Positions 28,046 to 37,185 of a stretch of DNA of 64,000 bases are shown piece by piece. The stretch comes from Eutrophocola sp964629325 (GTDB taxonomy: Bacteria; Pseudomonadota; Gammaproteobacteria; Pseudomonadales; Pseudohongiellaceae). Location: contig CAZVSC010000001.1 in assembly GCA_964629325.1 (NCBI GenBank), positions 81,004 through 145,003 of the forward strand, given 5' to 3'. Position numbers and translations under genes: made by a program. The notes beneath the pieces were generated by a model. The model was not told the origin of the DNA. It saw nothing but the letters and a program-made list of their open reading frames with translations, and ran no database searches. The first letter of the stretch is position 1, and each line of letters starts with the position of its first letter.

Positions 28046-28067
28046 CAACAACTGAACAACGAATCCA

Positions 28068-28101
28068 AAGCTACTTTCGGCTGCCCGAAAGTAGCTTTTT
28101 T
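28068..28101 (+). terminator. rho-independent terminator after acpP
   Basis: A perfect 13-bp stem, AAGCTACTTTCGG (28068-28080) with CCGAAAGTAGCTT (28085-28097), has a four-base loop and ends in a T-run. It should limit read-through from abundant acpP mRNA into fabF. Confidence 0.95.
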
Positions 28102-28212
28102 ATTGCCCGGCGTGAAACTGCCCGAACCCCCCAGCATGGCACCCCGAACCACGTTGTCCAACGGCAAGGGAATTCAGTATATTTAGCCGGCAACATCATC
28201 GAGGAATCACTT

Positions 28213-29451
28213 TTGTCCAGAAGAAGAGTAGTTGTCACCGGCATGGGCGCCATTACGCCTTTGGGCAGCAGCGTCCAGACGACCTGGGTTGGTCTCAAAG
28301 CCGGCAAGAGCGGCATATCAGCCATTGACGAATTCGATGCATCCGCCTACAGCACCCGTTTTGGCGGCCTGATCCGCGATTTCAACGTCGAGGACTACAT
28401 GCCGCTGCGCGAGGCCAGGCGTATGGATGAATTCCTGCATTACGGCATAGCGGCTGGCAAGCAGGCCATGGCTGACGCGGGCTTCGAAAGCGCCGGATAC
28501 TCTCCCCTCAGGGTCGGGATCGCCATTGGATCCGGTATCGGTGGCATCACCAATATCGAGAACACGGTCGAACTCATCAAGGACAAGGGGCCGCGCAAGG
28601 TTTCACCGTATTTCGTGCCAGGCTCCATCATCAATATGGTCGCGGGCACCCTGTCCATCGAATTCGACATAAAGGGGCCCAACCTGGCCATCTCCACGGC
28701 CTGTACGACCGGCACTCACTGTATTGGCCTGGCCGCCCGCATGATCGCTTACGGCGACGCGGATGCCATGGTGGCGGGCGGGGCGGAAAAACCCCTGTCC
28801 AAGGCCGGGCTGGGCGGCTTCTGTGCCGCCAGGGCGCTGTCGACACGCAACGATGATCCGGCTGCCGCCAGCAGGCCCTGGGATGCCGATCGCGACGGCT
28901 TTGTCCTGAGTGACGGTGCCGGCATCCTGGTGCTGGAAGAATATGAAGCCGCCAGGAAACGCGGCGCTACTATCTATGCCGAAGTCGCCGGTTTCGGCAT
29001 GAGCGGCGATGCCTACCACATAACGTCGCCTTCAGAAGACGGCGCGGGTGCTGCACAGTGCATGCAGAATGCCCTCGATGATGCCCGCCTGAATCCTTCC
29101 CAGATCCAGTATATAAATGCCCATGGCACCTCGACCATGGCGGGTGACCTGGCGGAGACCATGGCCATCAAGAAAGTCTTTGGCAACCACAGCAACCAGT
29201 TGGCGATCAGTTCCATCAAATCGATGATCGGTCATTCCCTGGGCGCCACCGGCGCCGTGGAAGCGATCTTTTCCATACTCAGCCTGAGAGAGAATATCGC
29301 GCCACCCACCATCAACCTGGACAATCCCGGCGAAGCGTGTGATCTCGATTACGTCCCAAACACGGCACGTGACATGGCGATGGATGCAGTAATGACCAAT
29401 TCCTTCGGTTTTGGCGGTACCAACGGCAGCCTGATCTTTACCCGGGTCTGA
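28213..29451 (+). CDS. fabF: beta-ketoacyl-ACP synthase II
   Basis: Condensing enzyme of 412 aa. It starts with TTG (28213), seven bases after GAGGA, giving LSRRRVVVTGMGAITPLG, the normal FabF beginning. The catalytic Cys164 lies in ISTACTTGTHCIG; histidines lie in NAHGTST and IGHSLGATG. The C-terminal NSFGFGGTNGSLIF is standard. Separated from acpP by a terminator, it likely leads the fabF-pabC-mltG-tmk-holB-pilZ run. Confidence 0.97.
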   Translation: MSRRRVVVTGMGAITPLGSSVQTTWVGLKAGKSGISAIDEFDASAYSTRFGGLIRDFNVEDYMPLREARRMDEFLHYGIAAGKQAMADAGFESAGYSPLRVGIAIGSGIGGITNIENTVELIKDKGPRKVSPYFVPGSIINMVAGTLSIEFDIKGPNLAISTACTTGTHCIGLAARMIAYGDADAMVAGGAEKPLSKAGLGGFCAARALSTRNDDPAAASRPWDADRDGFVLSDGAGILVLEEYEAARKRGATIYAEVAGFGMSGDAYHITSPSEDGAGAAQCMQNALDDARLNPSQIQYINAHGTSTMAGDLAETMAIKKVFGNHSNQLAISSIKSMIGHSLGATGAVEAIFSILSLRENIAPPTINLDNPGEACDLDYVPNTARDMAMDAVMTNSFGFGGTNGSLIFTRV

Positions 29452-29459
29452 GAGTACAC

Positions 29460-30290
29460 ATGCCAGTCAACGGAATGCCCCGGGATAACATCACTATAAG
29501 TGACCGGGGACTGGCCTATGGTGACGGCGTCTTTGAAACGATCCGGATACACGCTCACAAGCCCGTGCTGCTGGAAAGGCATCTCGAGCGCCTGGAAGAA
29601 GGGATACGGCGCCTGCAGATTCCGCTGGAACGCAGTTTGCTCGACCAGGATATCACGCAGCTGACACCTGAATTTCCTGCCCGGGGCATCTTGAAAATCA
29701 TTGTCACGCGCGGCAGCGGGGGCAGGGGATATGCCCCTGGCGCAGCGCCGACTCCGTCCCGCATTCTCAGTCTGCATGAATTGCCCGATTACAGTTCGAC
29801 GCAGCCCGGCAACGGCATAAAAGCATTCGTCTGCCGGCAACGCCTGGCGATACAGCCGGCGCTGGCCGGCATCAAGCATCTGAACCGGCTGGAACAGGTG
29901 CTGGCTTCCCTGGAGTGGCCCGATCCCGGCTTCATGGAAGGACTCATGCTCGATATGAAAGACCATATTGTAGAGGGTACCCGCAGCAATGTGTTCTGGG
30001 CGGAATCGGGTCGACTCATGACACCGGCGCTTATCGGTGCCGGCGTGGCCGGCACACTGCGCAGCCACATCATCGGCACCATGCAGGGTGTTGTCGAAGT
30101 GGGGGACTGCACCCTGGCGAGACTCTGCAGCGCGGATGAAGTGTTCTTTTGCAACAGCATCAACGGGGTGTGGCCGGTCAATACCTTGGTTGCCGGTGAA
30201 ACACATACGAATTTCGACAAGTCGAAGCGCCGGTTCAGCCAGTCATGTGCAGATCTTTTTGACAGTCTTCTGGCTGACCAGGACATCTGA
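29460..30290 (+). CDS. pabC: aminodeoxychorismate lyase
   Basis: PLP enzyme of 276 aa; converts 4-amino-4-deoxychorismate to p-aminobenzoate and pyruvate for folate. Fold-type IV features: SDRGLAYGDGVFETIR at the N-terminus, the PLP lysine K139 in GIKHLNRLEQV, and EGTRSNVFW. The position after fabF matches E. coli and Pseudomonas. Its partner component I (pabB) is at 45.5 kb in this window. Confidence 0.95.
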   Translation: MPVNGMPRDNITISDRGLAYGDGVFETIRIHAHKPVLLERHLERLEEGIRRLQIPLERSLLDQDITQLTPEFPARGILKIIVTRGSGGRGYAPGAAPTPSRILSLHELPDYSSTQPGNGIKAFVCRQRLAIQPALAGIKHLNRLEQVLASLEWPDPGFMEGLMLDMKDHIVEGTRSNVFWAESGRLMTPALIGAGVAGTLRSHIIGTMQGVVEVGDCTLARLCSADEVFFCNSINGVWPVNTLVAGETHTNFDKSKRRFSQSCADLFDSLLADQDI

Positions 30291-30336
30291 AAAACCGTAA
30301 ACTGAAAGCCGGAAGTGGATACAAGGCATACGCAAC

Positions 30337-31347
30337 GTGCGAATCAGCAGAAAACAGTTGCTGCTCTGGGGATGGATCATCGTCGCCTGCGGTATGTTGC
30401 GTGGCGTTTTCTTCCTGCAGCACATCAACGCCCCTCTGATACTGGCCGAACCGTACACGGCGGACGTTAGCGGCGGTACCACCTTCAACAGGCTGGTCAC
30501 CCGACTGGCCAATGCAGGAATCATCGCAAATCCCTTCGATGTCAGGCTGTACGCCAGGCTGAGCGGCAGGGCGAACAACATCAAGGCAGGCGAATATGCC
30601 CTCACGCCCGGCATGACGTCACGCGACCTGCTGGACAAACTGGTTGCGGGCGATGTCATCGTGCATCAGGTGGTTCTGCTCGAAGGCTGGACACTTTCCC
30701 AGGCACTGGCGGCGATCCAGGACCACCCGATGATGACGGCATCACTCGACCCAGCCGACCCCGAGGCACTGCAAACAGCCCTTGGTTCGCCCGTGTACCC
30801 GGAAGGGATGATTTTTCCCGATACCTACAATTTCAGCCGCGGCATGACGGATCATGAACTGCTGCGTCGCGCTTACCAGAAAATGACGGAAGTGCTTGCA
30901 GAGGAATGGCCCGGACGTGATGTCGGCCTGCCGTACGATGACGAATATGACGCATTGATCATGGCGTCCATCATTGAAAAGGAAACGGCCCTGGCTTCAG
31001 AGCGCCAGCAGATTGCCGGCGTTTTCGTGAGACGACTGCAGCAGGGGATGCGCCTGCAGACCGATCCTACGGTGATCTACGGGATGGGCGAGAACTTTTC
31101 AGGCGACCTGACCCGTGCCGATCTGCGCCGCCAGTCACCCTACAACACTTACCTGAATGCAGGCCTGCCGCCGACACCCATCGCCTTGCCCGGCAGGGAA
31201 TCCATTCATGCGAGCCTGCATCCCGACCAGGGTGATACACTTTACTTCGTTGCACGCGGTGACGGCAGTCACCAGTTTTCCTCCACACTGGAGGAACACG
31301 AGCGTGCTGTACAGCAATACCAGTTAGGCAGGCAGCAGGATCAATGA
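30337..31347 (+). CDS. mltG: endolytic murein transglycosylase MltG
   Basis: Inner-membrane lytic transglycosylase of 336 aa that cleaves nascent glycan strands. One N-terminal transmembrane segment (about residues 7-24) is followed by a LysM-like and YceG domain. The catalytic glutamate lies in IMASIIEKETAL; QTDPTVIYG and the C-terminal YFVARGDGSHQFSSTLEEH are family signatures. The start codon is GTG. Its stop overlaps the tmk start by four bases. Confidence 0.95.
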   Translation: MRISRKQLLLWGWIIVACGMLRGVFFLQHINAPLILAEPYTADVSGGTTFNRLVTRLANAGIIANPFDVRLYARLSGRANNIKAGEYALTPGMTSRDLLDKLVAGDVIVHQVVLLEGWTLSQALAAIQDHPMMTASLDPADPEALQTALGSPVYPEGMIFPDTYNFSRGMTDHELLRRAYQKMTEVLAEEWPGRDVGLPYDDEYDALIMASIIEKETALASERQQIAGVFVRRLQQGMRLQTDPTVIYGMGENFSGDLTRADLRRQSPYNTYLNAGLPPTPIALPGRESIHASLHPDQGDTLYFVARGDGSHQFSSTLEEHERAVQQYQLGRQQDQ

Positions 31348-32009
31348 CAGAGCAGCCCAGTTCCGCAACCGCGGGTTTCATCGTGTTCGAAGGTGTGGAC
31401 GGCGCCGGCAAGGGCGTCCAGAGCCGCATGCTGCTGAAGGCCATGGAATCGGCAGGCATGCCTGTCATCCTGACCCGTGAACCCGGCGGCTCTCCCGGCG
31501 CCGAAGAAATCAGGCGACTGATCGTGGAGGGTGACGTGGGCCGCTGGGATGACATGACTGAATTGCTGCTCATTTACGCAGCACGTCGCTCACATCTGGT
31601 CGAAACCATCTGGCCGGCGCTGGCACGAGGCACCTGGGTCATCTCCGACAGGTTTGCTGATTCATCGCGCGCCTTCCAGGGCGTCGCCGGCGGCCTTGGC
31701 CTGGAGACTGTCGAAAGCATTCATGCAAAAGTAGTCGGCGATTTCTGCCCCGACCTGACGCTTATCCTTGACCTCGACCCGGCAGTCTCGCTGAAGCGGG
31801 CTGATGCCCGCGGCAGCCATGAAGACCGCTTTGAACAGAAAGGTCTCGAATACCAGGCCAGGGTCAGGGCAGGTTTCCAGCAATTGGCAAAGGCAACCCC
31901 CGGGTCGCGGTTGCTGATCGAAGCCGACGGCAGCATGGACAGTGTCAGCCAGTCCATCCTGGACCGGGTCAATGCGCGCTTCGACCTGGCACTGACACTA
32001 CCAGAATAA
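31344..32009 (+). CDS. tmk: thymidylate kinase with unusual P-loop
   Basis: dTMP kinase of 221 aa for dTTP synthesis. The family is clear from EGVDGAGK, TREPGGSPGAEEIRRL, the DR motif SDRFADSSRAFQG and the LID-like DRFEQKGLEYQARVR. In the P-loop, the residue after Lys23 is Gly rather than the Ser/Thr seen in other Tmk proteins (GAGKG-V-Q), which resembles adenylate kinase loops. Whether this changes Mg-nucleotide binding is unknown. Translation is coupled to mltG by ATGA overlap; holB follows after 11 bases. Confidence 0.93.
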   Translation: MTEQPSSATAGFIVFEGVDGAGKGVQSRMLLKAMESAGMPVILTREPGGSPGAEEIRRLIVEGDVGRWDDMTELLLIYAARRSHLVETIWPALARGTWVISDRFADSSRAFQGVAGGLGLETVESIHAKVVGDFCPDLTLILDLDPAVSLKRADARGSHEDRFEQKGLEYQARVRAGFQQLAKATPGSRLLIEADGSMDSVSQSILDRVNARFDLALTLPE

Positions 32010-32020
32010 AGAACTGCCCT

Positions 32021-33019
32021 ATGAGTGAACACGCTACCGAACTGTTGCCCTGGATGGAAGCTGACTATCGCCGCCTCCTGGGACTGGCCGCAAACGGCAA
32101 GCTTGCCCATGCCTACCTTTTTGGTGGCCAGGAAGGGCTTGGAAAACTGGCGCTGGCCAGGCATTTCGCCCATTACCTTTTATGCACCGAAAAGCACGAT
32201 GAGCAGCCCTGCGGCCACTGTCGTGAATGCCAGTTACTGGCAGCCGGCACTCATCCCGACATGAAGCTCATTCAGCCGGAGGATTCCAACGAGATCAAGA
32301 TTGACCAGATTCGTGAAACCATTGAATTCATCAACAAAACCTCGCAGAGGGGCGGTTACAAGATTGTCCTGATAAGACCCGCTGAAGCCATGAATATCAG
32401 CAGCGCCAATGCCTTGCTCAAGGTGCTGGAGGAGCCATCACCGAACACACTGCTGATCCTGGTTTCCCACCAGCCTGCACTGTTGATGGCTACGATCCGC
32501 AGCCGCTGCCATGGCATGGGATTCAATCGCCCGGCACCCGCCGTTGTCATACCCTGGCTTGAGGCCAAGAACATCCGCGCATCGGCCAGTGAACTGCTGC
32601 GTATGGCCAACAACGTCCCCTTGCGTGCACTCGAACTCGCCGACGAAGATGCCGTACATGACCGCACCGTGCTTCACGGCGTCCTGGAGAAACTGGTGCG
32701 CAAGGAAATTGGAATTGCTGAAGCCGCCGCCGCATGTGAAAGCTATGGCCTTGAAGACAACATCGAGGCGATGATGTTGTGTACTTCCGACATCCTGACT
32801 CACAACCAGACGCTGTCCGGCGATTCAGCCAGCCCCTTGCACGACCATGACCTGGCTTCGCTGGCGGCAAATTTCCGCAGCACTGCTAAACTGATAAAGC
32901 TGCACGACTTTTACCGGCAGCTGGTCAAGGCCAGGCGTGCCGTTAAAAGCACGTCCAATCCAAACGGACTGCTGATTCTGGAGTCGCTGTTTTACAACTG
33001 GTCCAGGACAGTCAACTGA
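32021..33019 (+). CDS. holB: DNA polymerase III delta' subunit
   Basis: Clamp-loader subunit of 332 aa. The degenerate ATPase motif GGQEGLGKLALARHF lacks the Ser/Thr normally following GK, as expected for non-hydrolysing delta'. Zinc-binding cysteines lie in CGHCREC, with an earlier Cys. The SSANALLKVLEEPSPNTLLILVS motif and the arginine in ATIRSRCH are typical. It follows tmk and precedes pilZ, as in Pseudomonas. Confidence 0.95.
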   Translation: MSEHATELLPWMEADYRRLLGLAANGKLAHAYLFGGQEGLGKLALARHFAHYLLCTEKHDEQPCGHCRECQLLAAGTHPDMKLIQPEDSNEIKIDQIRETIEFINKTSQRGGYKIVLIRPAEAMNISSANALLKVLEEPSPNTLLILVSHQPALLMATIRSRCHGMGFNRPAPAVVIPWLEAKNIRASASELLRMANNVPLRALELADEDAVHDRTVLHGVLEKLVRKEIGIAEAAAACESYGLEDNIEAMMLCTSDILTHNQTLSGDSASPLHDHDLASLAANFRSTAKLIKLHDFYRQLVKARRAVKSTSNPNGLLILESLFYNWSRTVN

Positions 33020-33033
33020 TTACAGGAACAGGG

Positions 33034-33396
33034 ATGTCTGAACGTCAGCAAGGGCAGGGATCGCTCCCCGTGATCTTCTTGAATGTTCCTGATCTTGATG
33101 TCCTGGCGGACCATTACCTGGCATTCCTGGACTGTGGCGGCGTTTTCATTCCGGGCCTGTCTGAACACATGCCTGGCAAGCAGGTGGTCGTGATTCTGAC
33201 GCTGGCAAAACCGGTCAGGCGTCTTGCCATCTCCAGCACCGTGTTTCTGCTGATGCCCGGGAAACCAGGCCGAAAAACCCCCGGTGGAAGCGGCCTGATA
33301 TTTTCAGCCAGTGACAATGAACAGGTGAAGGTCATTGACCAATTGCTGGCGCCGCTCAAAGGGATGCGGCCTTTTTGCCAGGCGCTATCGAGCTAG
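33034..33396 (+). CDS. pilZ: type IV pilus PilZ protein
   Basis: PilZ-domain protein of 120 aa in the position occupied by pilZ (next to holB) in Pseudomonas, where it is needed for pilus assembly through PilB. It has the YLAFLDCGGVFIP segment and GKQVVVILTLAKPVRRLAISSTV. The c-di-GMP-binding RxxxR motif is not evident, as in the founding PilZ. No other pilus genes are in the window. Its TAG shares a CTAG with the stop of the convergent oxidase gene. Confidence 0.88.
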   Translation: MSERQQGQGSLPVIFLNVPDLDVLADHYLAFLDCGGVFIPGLSEHMPGKQVVVILTLAKPVRRLAISSTVFLLMPGKPGRKTPGGSGLIFSASDNEQVKVIDQLLAPLKGMRPFCQALSS

Positions 33397-34520
33397 CAAT
33401 CCAGCAGCCTTATTACTTCATCCGCGATTGCAAGACTTGCCGTGAGCCCGGGTGACTCTATACCGAATAGCTGGACAAGGTGGGGGAATCCGAGCGGTCC
33501 ACCTGCCTGGATCACGAAATCTGCCACGCCGCTGTCGACAGCCAGCTTGGGGCGAATACCGCTGTAACCGGGCAGTAGTGTCCGTTGTGCAATACCCGGG
33601 AAATAGCGTGCTATTGCGCTCCTGAATTTCGCCGCCTTGCCAGGATTCACCTGGTAATTGATCGCCTCGACCGGCTCAGTGTCCGGGCCGAATCGTGCTT
33701 GCCCCGACATGTCCAGCGTGACATGGATGCCAAGACCTTTGAGCCCCGGTTCAGGGACCGGGTAGACAAGATGTGAAAAAGGCGATTTACCCCGGAGCGT
33801 AAAATAGCTTCCCTTGACCAGTTCCTGTGCCGGTATTGCCGCTGCCGGAAACCCGTCGACCAGTCCCGCTACGGTCTGGGCCGCGATGCCGCTGCAATTG
33901 ACAAGCATGTCGCAGGTAAACAGGTAGCTTTCGTCCTGGCAGAGCGTTTCGACTAGGTACCTGCCACCCTGCCTGGTTACGCGTTTGACTTCCGTCAGGG
34001 GTGAAAAAATCGCGCCGTGGTTTTCTGCCGAATACAACAGGGACTGCATATAGGCATGACTGTCAATGATACCGCTGGACGGCGAGTACAGGGCGGCTGA
34101 TGCCTCCAGTTCAGGCTCAAGTGCCGACAGTTCAGTCCCGGACAACAGTGACAGGTCTGCCACACCGTTATCCAGGGCTCGCCTGCGGATAATCTCGAGT
34201 TCGTGTTCCTGCCCTTTACCGGCAATGATCAGCTTGCCGGTTTGGCGATGGGGAATGTCATGCCGGCGGCACCAGTCATACAATTGCTGCCTGCCCTCGA
34301 CACAGAGACGTGCCTTGAGGGAATCACGCGGGTAATAAATGCCTGCATGAATGACTTCGCTGTTGCGGCTGCTGGTCTCTTCGCCGAAAGTGCGATGGCG
34401 CTCAAGGATCACCGCAGAGCCATTTTGAAAACGGGGATGCAGGACAAGTTTGCAGGCGACCGCGAGGCCGATGACGCCGGCACCCACGATGCCCGCATCA
34501 AAGTGGTCCAGGTTGCTCAC
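33393..34520 (-). CDS. FAD-dependent oxidoreductase, L-2-hydroxyglutarate oxidase-like
   Basis: DAO-fold flavoprotein of 375 aa. N-terminal FAD motif GIVGAGVIGLAVACKL; ETSSRNSEVIHAGIYYPRDSLKARLCVEG in pattern closely matches LhgO/L2HGDH-type enzymes that oxidise L-2-hydroxyglutarate and feed quinones. The C-terminal GYSGIRPKLA and FPHLVQLFGIESPGLTASL also fit. Substrate is inferred from family only. It stands 11 bases downstream of the ggt stop on the same strand. Confidence 0.82.
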   Translation of the reverse strand: MSNLDHFDAGIVGAGVIGLAVACKLVLHPRFQNGSAVILERHRTFGEETSSRNSEVIHAGIYYPRDSLKARLCVEGRQQLYDWCRRHDIPHRQTGKLIIAGKGQEHELEIIRRRALDNGVADLSLLSGTELSALEPELEASAALYSPSSGIIDSHAYMQSLLYSAENHGAIFSPLTEVKRVTRQGGRYLVETLCQDESYLFTCDMLVNCSGIAAQTVAGLVDGFPAAAIPAQELVKGSYFTLRGKSPFSHLVYPVPEPGLKGLGIHVTLDMSGQARFGPDTEPVEAINYQVNPGKAAKFRSAIARYFPGIAQRTLLPGYSGIRPKLAVDSGVADFVIQAGGPLGFPHLVQLFGIESPGLTASLAIADEVIRLLDC

Positions 34521-34531
34521 GACAGCGATGA

Positions 34532-36208
34532 CTAAAAGCCGGCAACGCCGCCTTCATTGCGCGGATCTGAAACACCTTCCAGCATGCCATTGCCATACCC
34601 GATGCTGTTGGCATCCCCGATAGGGAAGGGCGAACCATTCAGTCCCTTGTGCCCCATGGCTTGCAGTTCCGCTTCCACGGTTTCGCTCATGGCGCCGGTT
34701 TCATATCGCACGACATCCGGCAGCCACTGGTGGTGGATGCGGGGGCTGCTGACAGCACGTTCCACCGGCATCTTGTGGTCAACGACATTCATGACCACCT
34801 GCAGCACCGTGTTGATGATGGTCGAGCCTCCGGGTGACCCGGTCAGCAGCACAGGGGTGCCGTCGCGGGTGACAATAGTGGGAGTCATTGAGCTCAGCAT
34901 ACGTTTGCCCGGCTGGATCTCGTTGGCCACGCGGCCGATCAACCCATAGGAGTTGGGTGTGTCCGGCTTGCTGGAAAAATCATCCATCTCGTTGTTCAGC
35001 AGGAACCCGGCTCCGGGGACGACGATCTTGTTGCCGTAAGAACGATTCAGAGTAGTGGTTACAGATACCGCATTGCCCATGGCATCCATTACCGAGTAAT
35101 GCGTGGTTTGCGGACTTTCTATGGGCCAGGCGCCGGCAGCAATGTCTTCACTGTTGCTGGCATGGGCCGGGTCGAAACTGGCAAACCGGCGCTCGGCATA
35201 ATCCTTGGACATCAGGGTCGCCGCCGGCACTTCCACGAAGTCGGGATCACCCAGGTATTCAGCCCTGTCGGCATAGGCGCGCCGCTGTGCCTCGATCATC
35301 AGGTGCAGGGTTTCCCTGCTGCCCCAGCCGAGTTCGCCAATGGCATAAGGCTCAAGCATGTTCAGCATCTGCACGAGCAGGATGCCGCCGGAGGAGGGTG
35401 CCGGCATTGACCAGATATCATAACCGCGATAAGTACCGTGCACAGGCGACCGCCACACGGCTTCATAGTTCTCCAGGTCCGCGTGACTGATCAGCCCGTC
35501 ATTCGCCCTCATGTCCGAGACGATAAGATCAGCAACAGGCCCCTTGTAAAAACCGTCGCGACCATGCTCAGCAATGGCTTTCAGGGTCTTTGCCAGATCA
35601 GGCTGGCGCCAGAGATCACCACTGGCATAGGGGACGCCGGCATTGGAAAAAGCGGCCAGCGAAGCCGGGAAGTTCCTGAAGCTGTTAAAGTTGCCGCGAA
35701 ACTGGCCGGCCAGGTCTTCATTGAGGACAAAACCATCCTCGGCAAGGCGAATGGCCGGTGCCACAACCTCAGCCGGCGACATGGTGCCGTACCTGGACAG
35801 GGCTTCCAGCATGCCGGCTACGGAACCGGGTACACCGGCTGACTGGTGGCTGTTCAGGGCAAGGCGCCTGTCGACATTGCCTTCGCTGTCCAGAAACATG
35901 TCCCGATGCGCGCCTGCCGGTGCCTTTTCACGGTAATCCAGGGCCAGCACATCGCCATCGGCAAGCTTGATCACCATGAACCCGCCACCGCCAAGGTTGC
36001 CGGCCGAGGGGTAGGTCACGGCCAGGGCAAAGCCCGTCGCTACGGCGGCATCGATGGCGTTGCCTCCCTGGGCCATGATTTCACTGCCGACTTCCGAAGC
36101 AATGTCTGAGCGTGATGAGACCATTGCCGCGGACCCACGCAGGTATTCCGCCTGTACGGCGGAAAGCGGGAGCAGGAATAGCAGGATCAGGGTGAAAATT
36201 CTGTTCAC
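34532..36208 (-). CDS. ggt: gamma-glutamyltransferase
   Basis: Periplasmic autoprocessing enzyme of 558 aa that cleaves gamma-glutamyl bonds such as in glutathione. The GTG start at 36208 is preceded by AAGAGG and opens a signal peptide ending AVQA; an ATG 24 bases upstream lacks that site. GNLGGGGFMV and LDYREKAP mark the large subunit. The catalytic threonine T368 begins the small subunit (TTHYSVMD), and LTGSPGGSTIINTV is the glycine-rich oxyanion loop. Glutathione reductase is encoded 1.6 kb away. Confidence 0.95.
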   Translation of the reverse strand: MNRIFTLILLFLLPLSAVQAEYLRGSAAMVSSRSDIASEVGSEIMAQGGNAIDAAVATGFALAVTYPSAGNLGGGGFMVIKLADGDVLALDYREKAPAGAHRDMFLDSEGNVDRRLALNSHQSAGVPGSVAGMLEALSRYGTMSPAEVVAPAIRLAEDGFVLNEDLAGQFRGNFNSFRNFPASLAAFSNAGVPYASGDLWRQPDLAKTLKAIAEHGRDGFYKGPVADLIVSDMRANDGLISHADLENYEAVWRSPVHGTYRGYDIWSMPAPSSGGILLVQMLNMLEPYAIGELGWGSRETLHLMIEAQRRAYADRAEYLGDPDFVEVPAATLMSKDYAERRFASFDPAHASNSEDIAAGAWPIESPQTTHYSVMDAMGNAVSVTTTLNRSYGNKIVVPGAGFLLNNEMDDFSSKPDTPNSYGLIGRVANEIQPGKRMLSSMTPTIVTRDGTPVLLTGSPGGSTIINTVLQVVMNVVDHKMPVERAVSSPRIHHQWLPDVVRYETGAMSETVEAELQAMGHKGLNGSPFPIGDANSIGYGNGMLEGVSDPRNEGGVAGF

Positions 36209-36345
36209 GAGCGCCTCTTGGTTGTACGGCATTGGTTGTACTGCATAGGTTGTACTGTCTGGGCAGGGTGGATGCTGGTTGAGCGTATCCGTCTGCCTTC
36301 AGCGCCGAATTTTAGCAAAAACAGGCGGGCTCACGGTATCCGCAA

Positions 36346-36981
36346 TTAAAGCTGGGGGGTGTCAGGCTTCACCCAGCGAAAAGTCAGGTTGATTCTGCCT
36401 TTCTCGATGATCGGCTGCTTCGGGACCTGATGCTGCCAGTTATGCTGGATTCCGCTCCCCATCACCAGCAGACTGCCGCCGGCCAGCTCACAACTGAACT
36501 TTTGCCCCTTGTTTTGCCGATGCCTGAGATCGAACCGCCTGGTTGCCCCCAGGCTCAGGGAAGCAATCACCGGGTCGCTGCCGAGTTCCTTCTCGTCATC
36601 ACTGTGCCAGGCAACACTGTCCTGACCATTGCGATAATAATTGACCAGCGCCGAATTGAATGGCAGCGCAACCGCATCCTCCACACGGGAGCGCAGGGCT
36701 GACAATAGCGGCGTCCAGGGCAGGGGGTTGAGCGCAAGCCCGGAATAGCCATAGCGACTGTTCTTGTCACCATACCAGGCTTGCAGCCTGGGAATCAGGA
36801 CGGGCTTGCCGCCAAATGAAATTGTGTCCTGCTGCCAGGGCGTAGACGTCGCCAGCTTTGTATAAGACTCGTCAGCCTCACCGGCGTCGAGAAAACCCGG
36901 ATAATAAAAAATGTCTCCGCCCTCAAGGGACAATGTTTCCATTGGTGAGGCAGAGTTTTCCAGGGAAAAGGGGATTTGCAT
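36346..36981 (-). CDS. AlkB-like 2-oxoglutarate/Fe(II) dioxygenase
   Basis: DNA/RNA alkylation-repair-like dioxygenase of 211 aa. The iron ligands are visible in WHSDDEKELG (HxD) and in the late HNWQHQVPK, with the 2-oxoglutarate arginine in INLTFRW. SLSLGATRRFDLRH and LLVMGSGIQHNWQH match the family (ALKBH2/3-type small AlkB). The frame stays open upstream to 37077, but that part encodes a His/Phe-rich run from a tandem DNA repeat, so I start at MQIPF. A second possible start is METLSLEGG at 36942. Neither has a clear ribosome binding site. Confidence 0.88.
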   Translation of the reverse strand: MQIPFSLENSASPMETLSLEGGDIFYYPGFLDAGEADESYTKLATSTPWQQDTISFGGKPVLIPRLQAWYGDKNSRYGYSGLALNPLPWTPLLSALRSRVEDAVALPFNSALVNYYRNGQDSVAWHSDDEKELGSDPVIASLSLGATRRFDLRHRQNKGQKFSCELAGGSLLVMGSGIQHNWQHQVPKQPIIEKGRINLTFRWVKPDTPQL

Positions 36982-37001
36982 GTTGGCGGAAATCAGATGG
37001 A

Positions 37002-37032
37002 AGTGATAAAAGTGATGAAAGTGATGAAAGTG
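37002..37032. repeat. 9-bp tandem repeat upstream of the AlkB-like gene
   Basis: About 3.4 copies of AGTGATGAA (the first copy AGTGATAAA) lie in a row, just upstream of the chosen start of the AlkB-like gene. As 9 is a multiple of three, it keeps an upstream frame open and creates a false His/Phe-rich extension. Confidence 0.75.
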
Positions 37033-37185
37033 TAGCCCCGACCTGGCCGGGATGATTGGCTGCACCTGATAGGCCATGCAGACCGGACAGGTGTGAAGCA
37101 GCCATCCTTGTGAACCGCGCCCGGTTTTAGACCAGGTTCACCTCCATGGCAAGGCAGTCAGGATTGGCGGATTGGAGCGCCTGAA

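Noticed and set aside
36982..37077. His/Phe-rich N-terminal extension of the AlkB-like protein
   Set aside because: The residues derive from the 9-bp tandem repeat; no AlkB relative has such a segment and no ribosome binding site supports the upstream start.
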